From NCBI GenBank assembly GCA_039621445.1, contig CP154954.1:34321737-34385736 (forward strand): a stretch of DNA of 64,000 nt. Reading direction: 5' to 3'. The notes under the pieces are model-generated. The model saw only the letters and a list, made by a program, of their open reading frames with translations, did no database searches and was not told the origin of the DNA. Positions within the stretch are counted from its first letter, which is position 1. Each line of letters starts with the position of its first letter. The position numbers and the translations under genes were made by a program. This document shows, one piece after another, positions 46,822-56,360 of the stretch. This stretch comes from Euglena gracilis (lineage: Eukaryota > Euglenida > Euglenophyceae > Euglenales).

Positions 46822-47569
46822 ATACGTCTCTGACTATATGAGCGCTAAAGCGGGGATGATCCCTTTGGTTACGTGGGGTATCATCCCCCTCCCTGCCCGA
46901 AGCCGGGTGATAATCCTCGATAGAGGGTGTTCTTTGACCTACCTTGTGCCTTTTGGCTAAAGTATGATCTTTTGAACTGCGACTCATATCGCGATGGCTG
47001 TGGCTTAGGTGGTGAGAGTTCGCATAGCGACAGTTGAGGGAGGGGTGGTTGCTGGATCCGCACAGTGAACATTTTGATCGTGATTGGTATTTTGATTTTT
47101 GCGAATGCGCATTTTGTGAAAAACGAGAACTGCGTGATGAGGTTGATCCTCTTGGGCTTGTGTTGCGCCTTCGCGCTGCAGGATTTGGACAATGGCAAGA
47201 TATATGACCCTTTTTGTTACACAAAAAGCACAATTTGTCCGAAAATTCTCCTGAAGAGCGCGAATTGCGCAATTTAGATTCCGCTATAGCGGTATGTGAT
47301 AAGCGTGACACATTTTTCACAGAACTGACGTGGATAGCGGGTATTCCTGCTGTGGGGTAGCTCGTATAAGCCGACTGGATTTGTCCTAAAAGCTGTGATA
47401 GCTTCAATTGTTTGGAAACATAGTTCCATCGCTCATCGAGCGTCAAAATATGTCCTGCGAGTTCCTCTCGGTGAATTTCTTTTATGAGTTTGGGTATAAA
47501 GTGCAGTAATACTGCGTCAAATTGCTCTTTCATTTGGTTTTCGCCTAAGTCGTCTACTTCGGCTGCCAA
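46769..47569 (-). CDS. Element B: Gag C-terminal part with zinc knuckle
   Basis: The first 70 residues match element A (QFDAVL, RWNYVSKQLK, SQLLGQIQ). A perfect CX2CX4HX4C knuckle (CFLCNKKGHISCHC, Cys114, Cys117, His122, Cys127) follows, then a basic Arg/Ser/His-rich RNA-binding tail. It is in the same frame as the upstream Gag part, separated only by a TAG at 47606-47608, so it is one Gag with a nonsense codon or readthrough site. Confidence 0.8.
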   Translation of the reverse strand: MAAEVDDLGENQMKEQFDAVLLHFIPKLIKEIHREELAGHILTLDERWNYVSKQLKLSQLLGQIQSAYTSYPTAGIPAIHVSSVKNVSRLSHTAIAESKLRNSRSSGEFSDKLCFLCNKKGHISCHCPNPAARRRNTSPRGSTSSRSSRFSQNAHSQKSKYQSRSKCSLCGSSNHPSLNCRYANSHHLSHSHRDMSRSSKDHTLAKRHKVGQRTPSIEDYHPASGREGDDTPRNQRDHPRFSAHIVRDVYASRKSTADMATCSVFE

Positions 47570-47605
47570 AGAAAGCCATTTTGAGTACCATAGGTCTATC
47601 GACCT

Positions 47606-49441
47606 CTATTTTCGGTCATGGGGGGCATATTGCCGCCATTTTTTCTCCAGAGTGATTCTGGAAACCAAACTTGAACATGATGAAGCGTATTGCTCAACCA
47701 AATCCTGAAAAGAAATGCACCCGCGAATGACCAATTGTCTGGCGCGTTCCTTTTCATCTTTTGGTAGACAATCTATGAATTCCATTTTGGTCACCTCTGG
47801 ATTTTCGTCCTGGGTTGGTCCCTTCAATTCCCAGTAGTACTCCCAGTCACGGAAAAACTGTTTCCATGTTGTTGGGTCACCGTCCCATTGGGGCTTCACC
47901 TTTTTCGCGATAGCGATACTTCCTTTGATATCTTTTTGAGGCTCCCATGGCCCTTCGGTGGTATTCAAGCAAGTTGGGCCTGGGCGCAAAACCGCACCAT
48001 GCGCGGGTACCTCGGTGGTTGCACCAAGTGTACTTTTGGATGTATTTTGCGAATGCGCATTCAATATTCCACTTGGTGTACCGTAGGTACCTTGCAAACT
48101 TGGTGAATCGCGAATGCGCGAATGGTGATGCTGATGCATCTCAGGATCAATACCATGTGCGGGAGTGCGGCTCATACCGCAACAAAGTTCATATTCCCAA
48201 ATTTTTCGATTTCTTTGAGGGTTTCGTTTGGCTTTCTCTTGAAAACTAACCCTATCATCCAAAAAATGGTCCATTGGGACTGGTACCGCTTGGGGAGGGA
48301 CTACTGCATGAGCAGAATCGTAATTTTGTGGCAATGTGCCAATAGGCTCTGCCACAGGTGCAGTGTTAGCGCTTTTGGAGCTGGAATCTGCGGCAAGTGT
48401 GCCTACAACACCCGTATCGGGTTTTTGCTGTAAAAAACGCAATTGTGCGTGTACTTGATCCAAATTTTCTGTAAAGTCATGAAAATTTTTCTCCAAATCA
48501 TCGAGAATTTTCAGATGATCGGTGATTGCACCAATATCTTCCTGCAAGCGCTTAATACGCCTGCGGTGTTTGGACATATCGTCCAGAAGAGGGATTTTGT
48601 CAGAAATCAACAGGAAATCCTGCGAAATTGCACCAAAAACAGTGTCCAATTCTTGAACTCGTACTGCTAAAGTACGTATCGCACTGGAAATGATCTCCAA
48701 TTGTGGAGATGGTTGGTCCGAATGCAGACTTTTGACTATTTCAGCCTTTGTCTGTTCCATCAAGACCGAAACTTGCGCGGATAGCGCGATAATGTCATTT
48801 TGCAGTTTTGTGACATCCTGCTTCACCGTTTTCTCGGTGTTCATGAGACTATCACAAAATCCTTGCATAAATTCGTCATTTTCCGCGCGCATTTCAGCGC
48901 AAAACTGCTCCAAGTGTAGGGATGTGAGTGTGGGTATGGGTGTGGTCGACGGCAATGCGTCTGGGGTTGGTGATTGCACCTGAAGCAATTTTGTGCTTAA
49001 TTCTTGCATGCATATCTGTAAATCCGCTATCGCGGTTTGAATTACGGTTACATCTGTAATTTTGCCATTTGTTTCCGCACAGCGGGCATGGAACTTAGCC
49101 AAAGCGGCTTCAATTTCTACCATGTCACTTTGCCGCTGTTGTTGCAAATCCTCAAACCTACTCGCAATATTTGCGATTTGGGTGTGAAAACTTGCAACTT
49201 CAGCAGGAAATTCACCAGAATGATGAGATTTCTGCTCCAATCGAGAAAGTCTCTCCTCCAATTGTTTCACATAAGTAGGGGTTGCAAAACTTTCATGTGC
49301 TTGAGCAGAAACTTGTGCAAAATTCGCGGAATCACCGCTCAATTGGAGAATGCGCTGTTGCGCTTTCTGGAAATCAGTTGCAAGGTTGGAAAACTGCTGC
49401 AGTGTGATAAATTGTCTGATAGGACTTGGACATGGGAGCAC
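47606..49441 (-). CDS. Element B: Gag main part (coiled coils and capsid-like domain)
   Basis: 611 codons. Residues about 1-340 are heptad-rich coiled coils with many Gln/Glu/Leu. Residues about 520-610 contain WKQFFRDWEYYW, KKVKPQWDGDP and RARQLVIRG, a Ty3-type Gag capsid-like segment shared with element A. The N-terminal part lies in another frame (49994-49374), and the switch coincides with a run of eight G on the + strand (49444-49451). It is probably a single Gag of about 1,060 residues, unusually long for the family. Confidence 0.8.
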   Translation of the reverse strand: MLPCPSPIRQFITLQQFSNLATDFQKAQQRILQLSGDSANFAQVSAQAHESFATPTYVKQLEERLSRLEQKSHHSGEFPAEVASFHTQIANIASRFEDLQQQRQSDMVEIEAALAKFHARCAETNGKITDVTVIQTAIADLQICMQELSTKLLQVQSPTPDALPSTTPIPTLTSLHLEQFCAEMRAENDEFMQGFCDSLMNTEKTVKQDVTKLQNDIIALSAQVSVLMEQTKAEIVKSLHSDQPSPQLEIISSAIRTLAVRVQELDTVFGAISQDFLLISDKIPLLDDMSKHRRRIKRLQEDIGAITDHLKILDDLEKNFHDFTENLDQVHAQLRFLQQKPDTGVVGTLAADSSSKSANTAPVAEPIGTLPQNYDSAHAVVPPQAVPVPMDHFLDDRVSFQEKAKRNPQRNRKIWEYELCCGMSRTPAHGIDPEMHQHHHSRIRDSPSLQGTYGTPSGILNAHSQNTSKSTLGATTEVPAHGAVLRPGPTCLNTTEGPWEPQKDIKGSIAIAKKVKPQWDGDPTTWKQFFRDWEYYWELKGPTQDENPEVTKMEFIDCLPKDEKERARQLVIRGCISFQDLVEQYASSCSSLVSRITLEKKWRQYAPHDRK

Positions 49442-49994
49442 ATGGGGGGGGCGGGATAAAATTTGGTATTTCTAACCCAACCTCAATAAAAAGTGGATGT
49501 GGAGCAACCGCCTCAGAATCAAATGTGCCTATCGGCATTGGTGCGATATCTCGCTGGGGGGTAAAACTGTCAGCCAATCGGCTTTCCACCAAAAGTGGTT
49601 GAGCCTGTTGGGCTATGGGCAGCTCGATAGGGCTGCTGGACACCGATAGGTGTGGGGGAGCCCATTGGGCGGGGGGATGAGGCACCATTAGGTTTGCACC
49701 CCTTTGGGGTTGGGAATGCTCGATAGAGCTGGACATTCGGGTGGGGGGGTGCTCAATAGAGCTGTTAATTTGGGTTGGGGGATGCTCAATGGAGCTGGGG
49801 ATTTGGGTGGGGGGATGCTCAATAGAGCTGGGGGTATACCTTGATGGGAGCGTATCCTCCTCTTGTGACAATTCATGTGAAGTGCTTCTCAAAGAACCAA
49901 TCAGTTCTTGGTAATCAATGAGTGTGTTGGTGCTTGAGCTCTGCATATTTTTATTTGCAGAAACAAACACAAGCAAACCCAAAAAGGTAAGCAA
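49374..49994 (-). CDS. Element B: Gag N-terminal part with 11-residue repeats
   Basis: 206 codons starting with a hydrophobic stretch (MLTFLGLLVFV) followed by polar sequence. Four tandem copies of a Ser-Ser-Ile-Glu-His-Pro-Pro-Thr-Gln-type unit lie near residues 55-95. The hydrophobic start could be a membrane-targeting segment, or merely upstream leader if translation starts at the later Met (NMQSS). It runs into the 611-codon part through a homopolymer frame change. Confidence 0.65.
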   Translation of the reverse strand: MLTFLGLLVFVSANKNMQSSSTNTLIDYQELIGSLRSTSHELSQEEDTLPSRYTPSSIEHPPTQIPSSIEHPPTQINSSIEHPPTRMSSSIEHSQPQRGANLMVPHPPAQWAPPHLSVSSSPIELPIAQQAQPLLVESRLADSFTPQRDIAPMPIGTFDSEAVAPHPLFIEVGLEIPNFIPPPPCAPMSKSYQTIYHTAAVFQPCN

Positions 49995-50230
49995 AGGAAC
50001 AAACTTAGAAGGGTGTGGCAGTGTATACTGCCCAGAGCCTCCTGAAGCTCGTACCTGTGCTTAGAAGTTGGCTCCAAACAGCTCGTGGATGCTTTGTAGC
50101 CTATAGGCTGAGCACCACTCACTGTTTGAAGTCACCTGTTCAGATGGGGGGGAGAAGGGGCGTAGGAAAGAAACCTAATCTGCTACCAAGTGTATTCCTT
50201 GATAGTCTTTCTGATTGTGAAGTATGTGTA

Positions 50231-50254
50231 GGTTCGTAACCTATTCTGCTACCA
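50231..50254 (-). promoter_or_regulatory. Element B primer-binding site (initiator tRNA-Met)
   Basis: Directly after the 5' LTR the - strand reads TGGTAGCAGAAT, the complement of the CTGCTACCA 3' end of eukaryotic initiator tRNA-Met. Similarity continues weakly toward the T arm (GGTTACGAACC). Confidence 0.8.
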
Positions 50255-50673
50255 AGTGTACGTCCCCTGACTCTATTCCCACTGCCTGTCGGCCTACTTA
50301 CATCCTCCCGTGGGAACAGAACCAGGAGAGTAACAAAAAAGAAAATCTTTCACTTAACTGTTAGTTTTTATTGCCTTTGGGCTGATGCAGAGCACAAGGC
50401 AAAGAGAGGGATTTGTTTGGAAACTCGTTCCTCCAATGTCCTCCTATCGGAGTGTTGAACTTGAAATCTTGGTTTGCCCTTTTGGGCTAATGAAATGTGA
50501 AACAGAATAACAATACCACCTGTGAAAAGAGAAGGCAGATCCGAGATAGGATAGGCTATTCCTAATTCTGCAACTTGTATTGCAGAACTTGGAATAGTAC
50601 TATTTGGCATAACATTGTACATTTTGTAGGCTGCTGCTATGCACAGTGCCATGTTCATGCTGCCTGGTACACA
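50255..50673 (-). repeat. Element B 5' LTR
   Basis: 419 bp. It differs from the 3' LTR at six positions, all substitutions with no indels. It abuts the primer site on one side and the ATATG duplication on the other. Confidence 0.93.
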
Positions 50674-50678
50674 ATATG
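50674..50678. repeat. Target-site duplication ATATG, right
   Basis: Partner of 42078-42082. Confidence 0.85.
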
Positions 50679-50910
50679 TCTCCTTTTCGCGAACGCTCCA
50701 TTTAACCTGTCCTTTCCCGTTGTCGCCCTGTAGCTTCCTGTTGAAGAAAGCCACAGGTCGGAGTTCATTCGCCGCATTATGCTGGCTAAGAACCCCGCCA
50801 ACAGCGTAATCGCTGCTGTCGCCTATCAGGACACATGGTTTGTATGAATCCGCGATATCGAGAACCACGTCCTCGAGGAGCAAGTCCTTGATTTTATTCA
50901 AGGACTCGCA
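50679..50910 (-). pseudogene. Element A: RNase H, proximal half
   Basis: The - strand frame gives PCVLIGDSSDYAVGGVLSQ with the first catalytic Asp, ELRPVAFFNRKL, and REKETY with the catalytic Glu, where element B cuts in. The motif order is typical of Ty3-type RNase H. Confidence 0.88.
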
Positions 50911-50918
50911 CATTTGCG

Positions 50919-51944
50919 TTATCGGGTGTCCGATTTTTGAGTTGTCGGGTTAAGGGTACCGCGATTGTTTGCCAAATTCTTCATGTAAATCGGGTAATAT
51001 TGGGCTAATCCCCAAAATCCATTTAAGTGCGTTAAGGTCTTAATGACCTCAGGAGTCCGTCTCTTAATGGCCTCCATATTGCTGGGTGCGGCTTTACACT
51101 GCCCGTTGCTCAGGATGTGCCCGCAAAACTTAATAAATTCGCGAAACAGGTGCATTTTGGAACCCTTCACAAAAATCACATGCTTTTGGAACGCGGATAA
51201 TACCGCCTGCACATCGCGATAATGCCGTTCAAGGACACCCTCGCCCGATTTCGCGGATGGTGGTTGGGTTCCCACCAGTGCATCATCGATGTACACCAGA
51301 GCAAACGGCAAATCGCGCAAAACCCACTGGATCATGCGTTGATACATGACTGGGCCATTCTTCCCATGACTGGGTCCATTGGTACACACCCTTGGATGTC
51401 ACGAATGACGTGTACGTTGCGAATCAGGATGCAAATGCATCTGATGGACACCGTCTTCCAGAAATAAGATTGACCACAACCGGTTATCCGATCGTTTAGT
51501 GATTAAATCCTCGATCAGCGGTAACGGGAGGGAGTCATCATTCATTTGGGAGTCAAGGTACCGGTAATCCAGCACCAGTCTCCACTTCTTCTGACCAGAC
51601 TGGTCAGCGGGTTTCGGCACCACAAAACCTTGTGATGTCCACTCGCTCCTGGAAGGGATAATCCATTTCCACTAGATGAGCTTCTCAATCATCTCGTTGG
51701 GAGCTTGTTCGCTTTCACACGAAAAACGGAATATTTTCGGGTGCATGAGTTTAGCGCCTTTCTTGAGCTCGTTTTTGCAAACACCGAACGGCCCGCCAGT
51801 CGCGGGGTCGATGCCGCAGGCGTAAACTGGGTTATCCAGTACACCATGGAATTCGCGAGTGATTCGTGAACAATAGTCATCTGACTTGGTGTGTTGGTCC
51901 GCACTCTTGATAACCGCAGAAATCTGCGTTGAGGGTGTGGCCAC
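50919..51944 (-). pseudogene. Element A: reverse transcriptase
   Basis: The N-terminal part (51944-51672) reaches NEMIEKLI. The fingers (51623-51399) include KWRLVLDYRYLDSQ and PLPLIEDL. The palm (51389-50919) holds the catalytic VYIDD (Y at about 51293) and the thumb/connection FCGHILSNG...AIKRRTPEV...NGFWGLAQYY. In motif A, where LDL is usual, the sequence reads LFL, so the first catalytic Asp is Phe. Stops and one frame change separate the parts. Ty3-type identity is firm; activity is not expected. Confidence 0.88.
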
Positions 51945-52041
51945 CCCATTGGTACCAAGGCATCATAGCACACGCAAAACGGATATTCCGAATGCGACAA
52001 AGAAACAAACGTGAAAAATGTATTCTTTAACAGCTGTAATA

Positions 52042-52500
52042 CTATACCGCAAAAATCCTCGAATAGTGGTTCATCAGAGGGTTAATCCCACCAATGAAAA
52101 CACACACATACAATAGCTGCTGAACCCAATCCGCATTCGGATTGACGGGTATGATGAGAGCTCCTCGCGCTTCATCGCGGAGGATTCTCTGCACCACATC
52201 CGGAAGAAGTTTTGGGGTAGGGTGCATCCACAGCACCGTATCACCCCAGAATTTTAGAAACACGTTGGAATGTCACGACCAATGTCGCGAGAAGCGCGCA
52301 TGCGCTTGTGATGAAAACGCATCAATTTCCAGCGACAAATCGAGGGAATCAGCCAACATCGCGATTTTGGAGAACGATTCCTCCAAAATACGGTATTGGC
52401 CAAAGTTAAATGCATTCTATACGCGCATCGCGTACCTGTCGACCTGGTTCGCGGGTTGAAGGGCGGTAACACAATTAAGGGATCCGCAAACATAAGTCAA
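52042..52500 (-). pseudogene. Element A: DIRS-like methylase-type module before RT
   Basis: One - strand frame with two internal stops reads IDAFSSQAHARFSRHW, then LWMHPTPKLLPDVVQRIL and GALIIPVNPNADWVQQL. This has the same layout as DLFASPGNKKLPQFVARW, YANPPWSVIQKFLPRL and AKVLMVTPYWDSATWWPQL of the DIRS element at 26.6-26.9 kb. There the NPPW motif marks an N6-adenine-methylase-like fold; here it is degenerate (HPTP). In this element the module lies between protease and RT, whereas in the DIRS element it follows RNase H. Confidence 0.7.
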
Positions 52501-52572
52501 GGGTCTGCCATCCACACTCCCAAGGGGCATTCCCAAGCGTTTATGGGTCGGATGAGTGCATACCCAGTCCTA

Positions 52573-53640
52573 TCATGGCAGCTGGAGGTGGGGGAGGTTA
52601 CTTGATGTACGGTCGCGCATTGTGATCAGCAACCAAGTGTATGTGGGTGAAAAATCGGGATAAGTGTTGGTGTTTGGACTAAACATCCACAATCGAAATC
52701 TGGCTGGGGGAAATTCTCCCTGGAAGGAAGTGTCGGAGTAGTGGTCCTGGTCGCGCATGTTGGTCTGGTGGGTGTGTGTGTAAAAGCTGGGATGCGCTTT
52801 TGTAGCTGCTGGGGGGTGTACTGGTGTATCTGAAAGCGGTACATCTGGTGGAAAACGGGGTATTGTTGCAGCTGGGCGACTACTCGACACCGTACGTACT
52901 TCAGGCCTTTGGGCTGTCGCCTTGTAACCTAGTGGAACGAGGGGGGTGCCGCTACTCACCTGCCCTGCCTCATGGGGAACGGAGGTTGGTGTGTCATTGG
53001 GCAGGGGGAGAACTTTCTCGGTACACCCAGTTTGGAAAACGTTGGTTGGTGTGGTTGATAACGGGGTAAAATTTTTCGAAAACGGTGCGGAAAAATTGGT
53101 GGTCGTCGTGGTTGACACCACAGGTGATGAAGGTTTTAGGGGCAATGAAGAGGATGGTGATGTGCGCAAACCGTGGGAGCGGCAATGCACTACCAGCCGG
53201 TGTTGACGTAAAACGGGGAATCCCAGAATTACGTCCGAACCATGCATTCCGGCTTCGTATCCCCAGGTATCCAGAAAAATTTGCGGTTTGGAGGGGTGTG
53301 AGTGGTGCTTGGGGATGAGGGGTAGGACAATGTCCTAAAAGCATCCTAAGTCACGACCGCACATGAGGGTGTTGTCAGCCGTCGTAATTTTGATCAGCTC
53401 TTGGCTTTCACGAAGAGGGGGGTGGGCATCAACCCGAACCCAAAAAGTAGTGCAATGCGACAACCAGTGTCAATGAGAATTTTGACTTTTGCACAAAAAT
53501 TTTGGATTTTGATTTCCGCTTGGACCAAAAGTTTCCATGGAGGGTAAGCAAAGTGAAGGGTCTGGCGAAAATACGTTTTCTTGCCAACTTTCCCATGAAC
53601 CGTTTCCTACTTTGCACAACATTCTGAGCGAAAAATTGGA
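52573..53640 (-). pseudogene. Element A: aspartic protease and linker
   Basis: The - strand near 53478-53464 reads LIDTG, the retropepsin active-site triplet, in KILIDTGCRIALLF. ITTADNTLMCG follows near 53380, and the closing SDVILGFPVLRQHRLVVHC lies at about 53245-53185. A Ser/Thr/Pro-rich linker (53100-52640) leads toward the methylase-like module. Several frame changes break it. Confidence 0.75.
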
Positions 53641-54054
53641 GTGGAGGGTGGGGGACCCGATAATTTTCCGGGTACCGACCGGAAAGGCAGATGGGCTGGG
53701 GGGGGGCAGGGTTGATCAGGTCCTACCTCCATCTTTTCATCAGCCCAGAGGTCCGTGCCCTCGGACCTCGGGCTCCCCTACTCCAGGTCCGAACCGGCCG
53801 AATAGCCGGCTATGGGCGTTTTAGAGGTATAAATGGATTTCAACGTGCGCACCGCCCTGCAAGCGTCGTCGAAATCGGTATCCGTGGTCTCATCCCCCAT
53901 CCTGCCCGAAGCCGGGGTGTCATCGTCCAAACAAGATATCTTGAAACCGACTTTATTGCGGTTGGAGGATTGACCCTTGTCACCGCGATTCATACCGCGA
54001 TGACGTTGGCCAGCGCCGGGAGAATGTAAACGCAGACATTTGGATGAGTGGTGA

Positions 54055-55460
54055 TCACTCGATCCACAAAGCGAACACCGAGCTTTGTGTCGCCATTCTG
54101 GGTAACGGGGGATCGGTTTCCTTAATTCCCGTCAAACCGTCGTGGTGAGCGGGTATCACGTCGAACATGACCGGTGTGTCGGGGTTTTCCGGATGAGGAT
54201 CGCGAAGAGGATGATCCGCTTCGCGAACGCGATTGCGCTGTCTCGCGATAAGAATCACGGTTTTTGGACGAGGCACCGGGTGACCTACCCCGAGGGGTAC
54301 CGTGTTTCCGCTCATCGCGGAACAGGATCCGGGGGCTAATACCACCGGAACGGGGACCCGATGACCGTGAATTGCCCGATTGGCGTAAAAATGCGGAAGA
54401 ACCCAAACCTCGTGATAAGGTCGAGCCTCGCGGACTCTGAATACTCTTTCTGGCATCAGGATTAGGACATTCCCAAGACATATGTCGCGCTTTGTTGCAC
54501 GAAAAGCGCACTTTATCCGTGGCTTGGTCCGAAGTTGGCAGATATCGTGTTTTCGATCCCGTGGTGGGTGAAGTGGGTGAAACCGGTCATTTTTACAATA
54601 CGTTCACCGAACCAGCCGGTAATCCAGCGGTTGGGTGTGCGTTATACGCGGCTTGAATTTGACCGAGAAGCTGTGATACCTTCAATTGCTTGGAAACGTA
54701 GTTCCAGCGTTGGTCAAGAGTCATTGGATGACTCGCCATCTCCTCACGGTGTATATCCTTGATGAGTCTAGGCGTGAAATGTATGAGAACAGCATCAAAC
54801 TGTTCGCGCATTTGCTTTTCACTGAGTTCATCCACCTCGGTGGCAAGTCCTAACCATTTGGCATTCCAAAGTTTAATGGACTTCCACTTGCGATGGGGAG
54901 CATTGCCGCCACTTTGTCTCTAGGGTAATCCTAGCGACCAAAGTTGAAGTGGTGTAAGCGTATTGCCCAACCAGGTCATCAAAGGAAACGCGGCAGCGAA
55001 TCACAAGTTGTCGCGCGCGCTGCTTATCATCCCTTGGGAGGCAATTGATGAGTCCCATCTTTATTCCCTCCTGGTTTGTGCCTTAGGTTGGCCCTTTCAA
55101 TGCCCAGTAGTATTCCCAGTCCCGGAAAAAGTGTCTCCATGTGGTTTGATCACCGTCCCATTGGGGTTTCACCTTTTTCGCAATTGCGATGGTGCCCTTG
55201 AAGTCTTTCGGAGGAACCCATTGACCCTCGGTGGTATTCCGCGGTTTTGGGCCTGGGTCCGCTCGAGCACTAAGCATATCCTTTCCGGATTTTTGTCGGA
55301 ATTGCGAAATTTCTCGCGAACGTGAACCCTGGTACCGAAAACTTGGTCGCCAACCCTGTTGGTCACCCGTAATATGGGGACTCTCGGGTGTGGTGGTATG
55401 TCGTGCATGCAACATGTTGTCCTCTCCTGGTGTACGGGTTTGCTCCTTCCACGCACAAGC
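54055..55460 (-). pseudogene. Element A: Gag capsid-like and zinc-knuckle part
   Basis: Matches element B's Gag piece by piece on the - strand: KKVKPQWDGDQTTW and FFRDWEYYWALKGPT (55190-55083), RARQLVIR (about 55020), QFDAVLIHFTPRLIK and SQLLGQIQAAY (54835-54610). The knuckle region is FSCNKARHMSWEC (about 54511-54465). Its first Cys has become Arg (CGC), so the knuckle is damaged. An Arg/Ser-rich tail follows. Frames are broken between parts. Confidence 0.8.
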
Positions 55461-55520
55461 ATGGAATGGTGAATTTCTTGGTTGAGACTTGGCGGAATCG
55501 CCGTGATTTCCGAAAATTCG

Positions 55521-55775
55521 GTTCCCGTAAACCCCCCTCCCCTAATAGAAGCACGGGTGCGCTTATAGGGGATCGCCGCCTCCGGCGGCGGGGGGTGCGC
55601 TTCTATTTGGACCCTACCTGCGCGATTTTTGTTGATTTCCTTTAGAAATCCATCAAAATGGGGGGTGCGCTTGTAGCGGACCGCCGCCTTTGGCGGCGGG
55701 GGGTGCGCTTTTATTTGGACCCTGCGCTTGTAGCGTCCCCGTGCTTCTATTAGGGGGGAGGGGTTTAATGGGAAC
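55521..55775. mobile_element. Small inverted-repeat element in A's gag
   Basis: 255 bp with terminal inverted repeats of about 37 bp (55521-55557 with 55735-55775), starting GTTCCC and containing CTAATAGAAGCACGGG. Inside are two GGCGG-type hairpins (near 55575 and 55683) and direct copies of GGGGGTGCGCTT(C/T)TATTTGGACCCT. There is no coding capacity and the target duplication is unclear. Related words (GGGGGTGCGCTTATAGGCGGACC) recur at about 56035, so a second, partial copy may be present. Confidence 0.72.
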
Positions 55776-56360
55776 TTCGTCGGAAAACTGGGTTTGGTTT
55801 GAGGACAGGGCCAATTGGTGGCACAATTCGCGGAGTCGCGGGTTGTGACACTCAGGACACGGGTGATGGTGGTGCATGTGCACCCAGATTAGTGTTGTGG
55901 AAACGCAAATCTGGAGGATTTGGCGCATCTTCGGCAATGCATACTGCCGAATTGCGGTGTGAAACCCGCTGTTGGTTGGACACATTATCCAACCCCGCAG
56001 ACAAGTCATGCAAACTTTGCTCCAAATGCTCAAGGGGGGGTGCGCTTATAGGCGGACCCTTGGCGCGGTGCGCTTATTCGGTGAGTGAATGCGCGAGGCG
56101 ATTTGTGAATTCAAAGTGGGTTTTGGGGTTTTTGAGAGGAAAGGGTCCCGGTTCATGGCGGGGGGGTGGGGGATTCGTGTGGGAAAAACGGGTTTGGTTT
56201 GGGCCGGGGGACAATTCGGAGTCGGGTTGGCAATGCACCTCAAACGGTGTGTGTGAAATGTTTGCCGATTAGTTTGTGGAAACGCAAATCTGGTGGGACA
56301 TTCCCAGCAGCATACTGCACTGTGAAACTTGGTTGGCACAATACTCCAATCATGTCATCC

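Larger units (their letters stand above)
42083..50673 (-). mobile_element. LTR element B, nested in A, gag only
   Basis: 8,591 bp with 419-bp LTRs, flanking ATATG duplications, a primer site next to the 5' LTR and a polypurine tract next to the 3' LTR. On the - strand it encodes a long Gag (49994-46769) related to element A's, then only the end of a protease. Roughly 3.4 kb of apparently non-coding DNA (42517-45900) follows in place of RT, RNase H and integrase. Six substitutions separate the LTRs (about 1.4%), so insertion was recent compared with A's decay. It fits a non-autonomous, gag-bearing retrotransposon. Confidence 0.9.
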
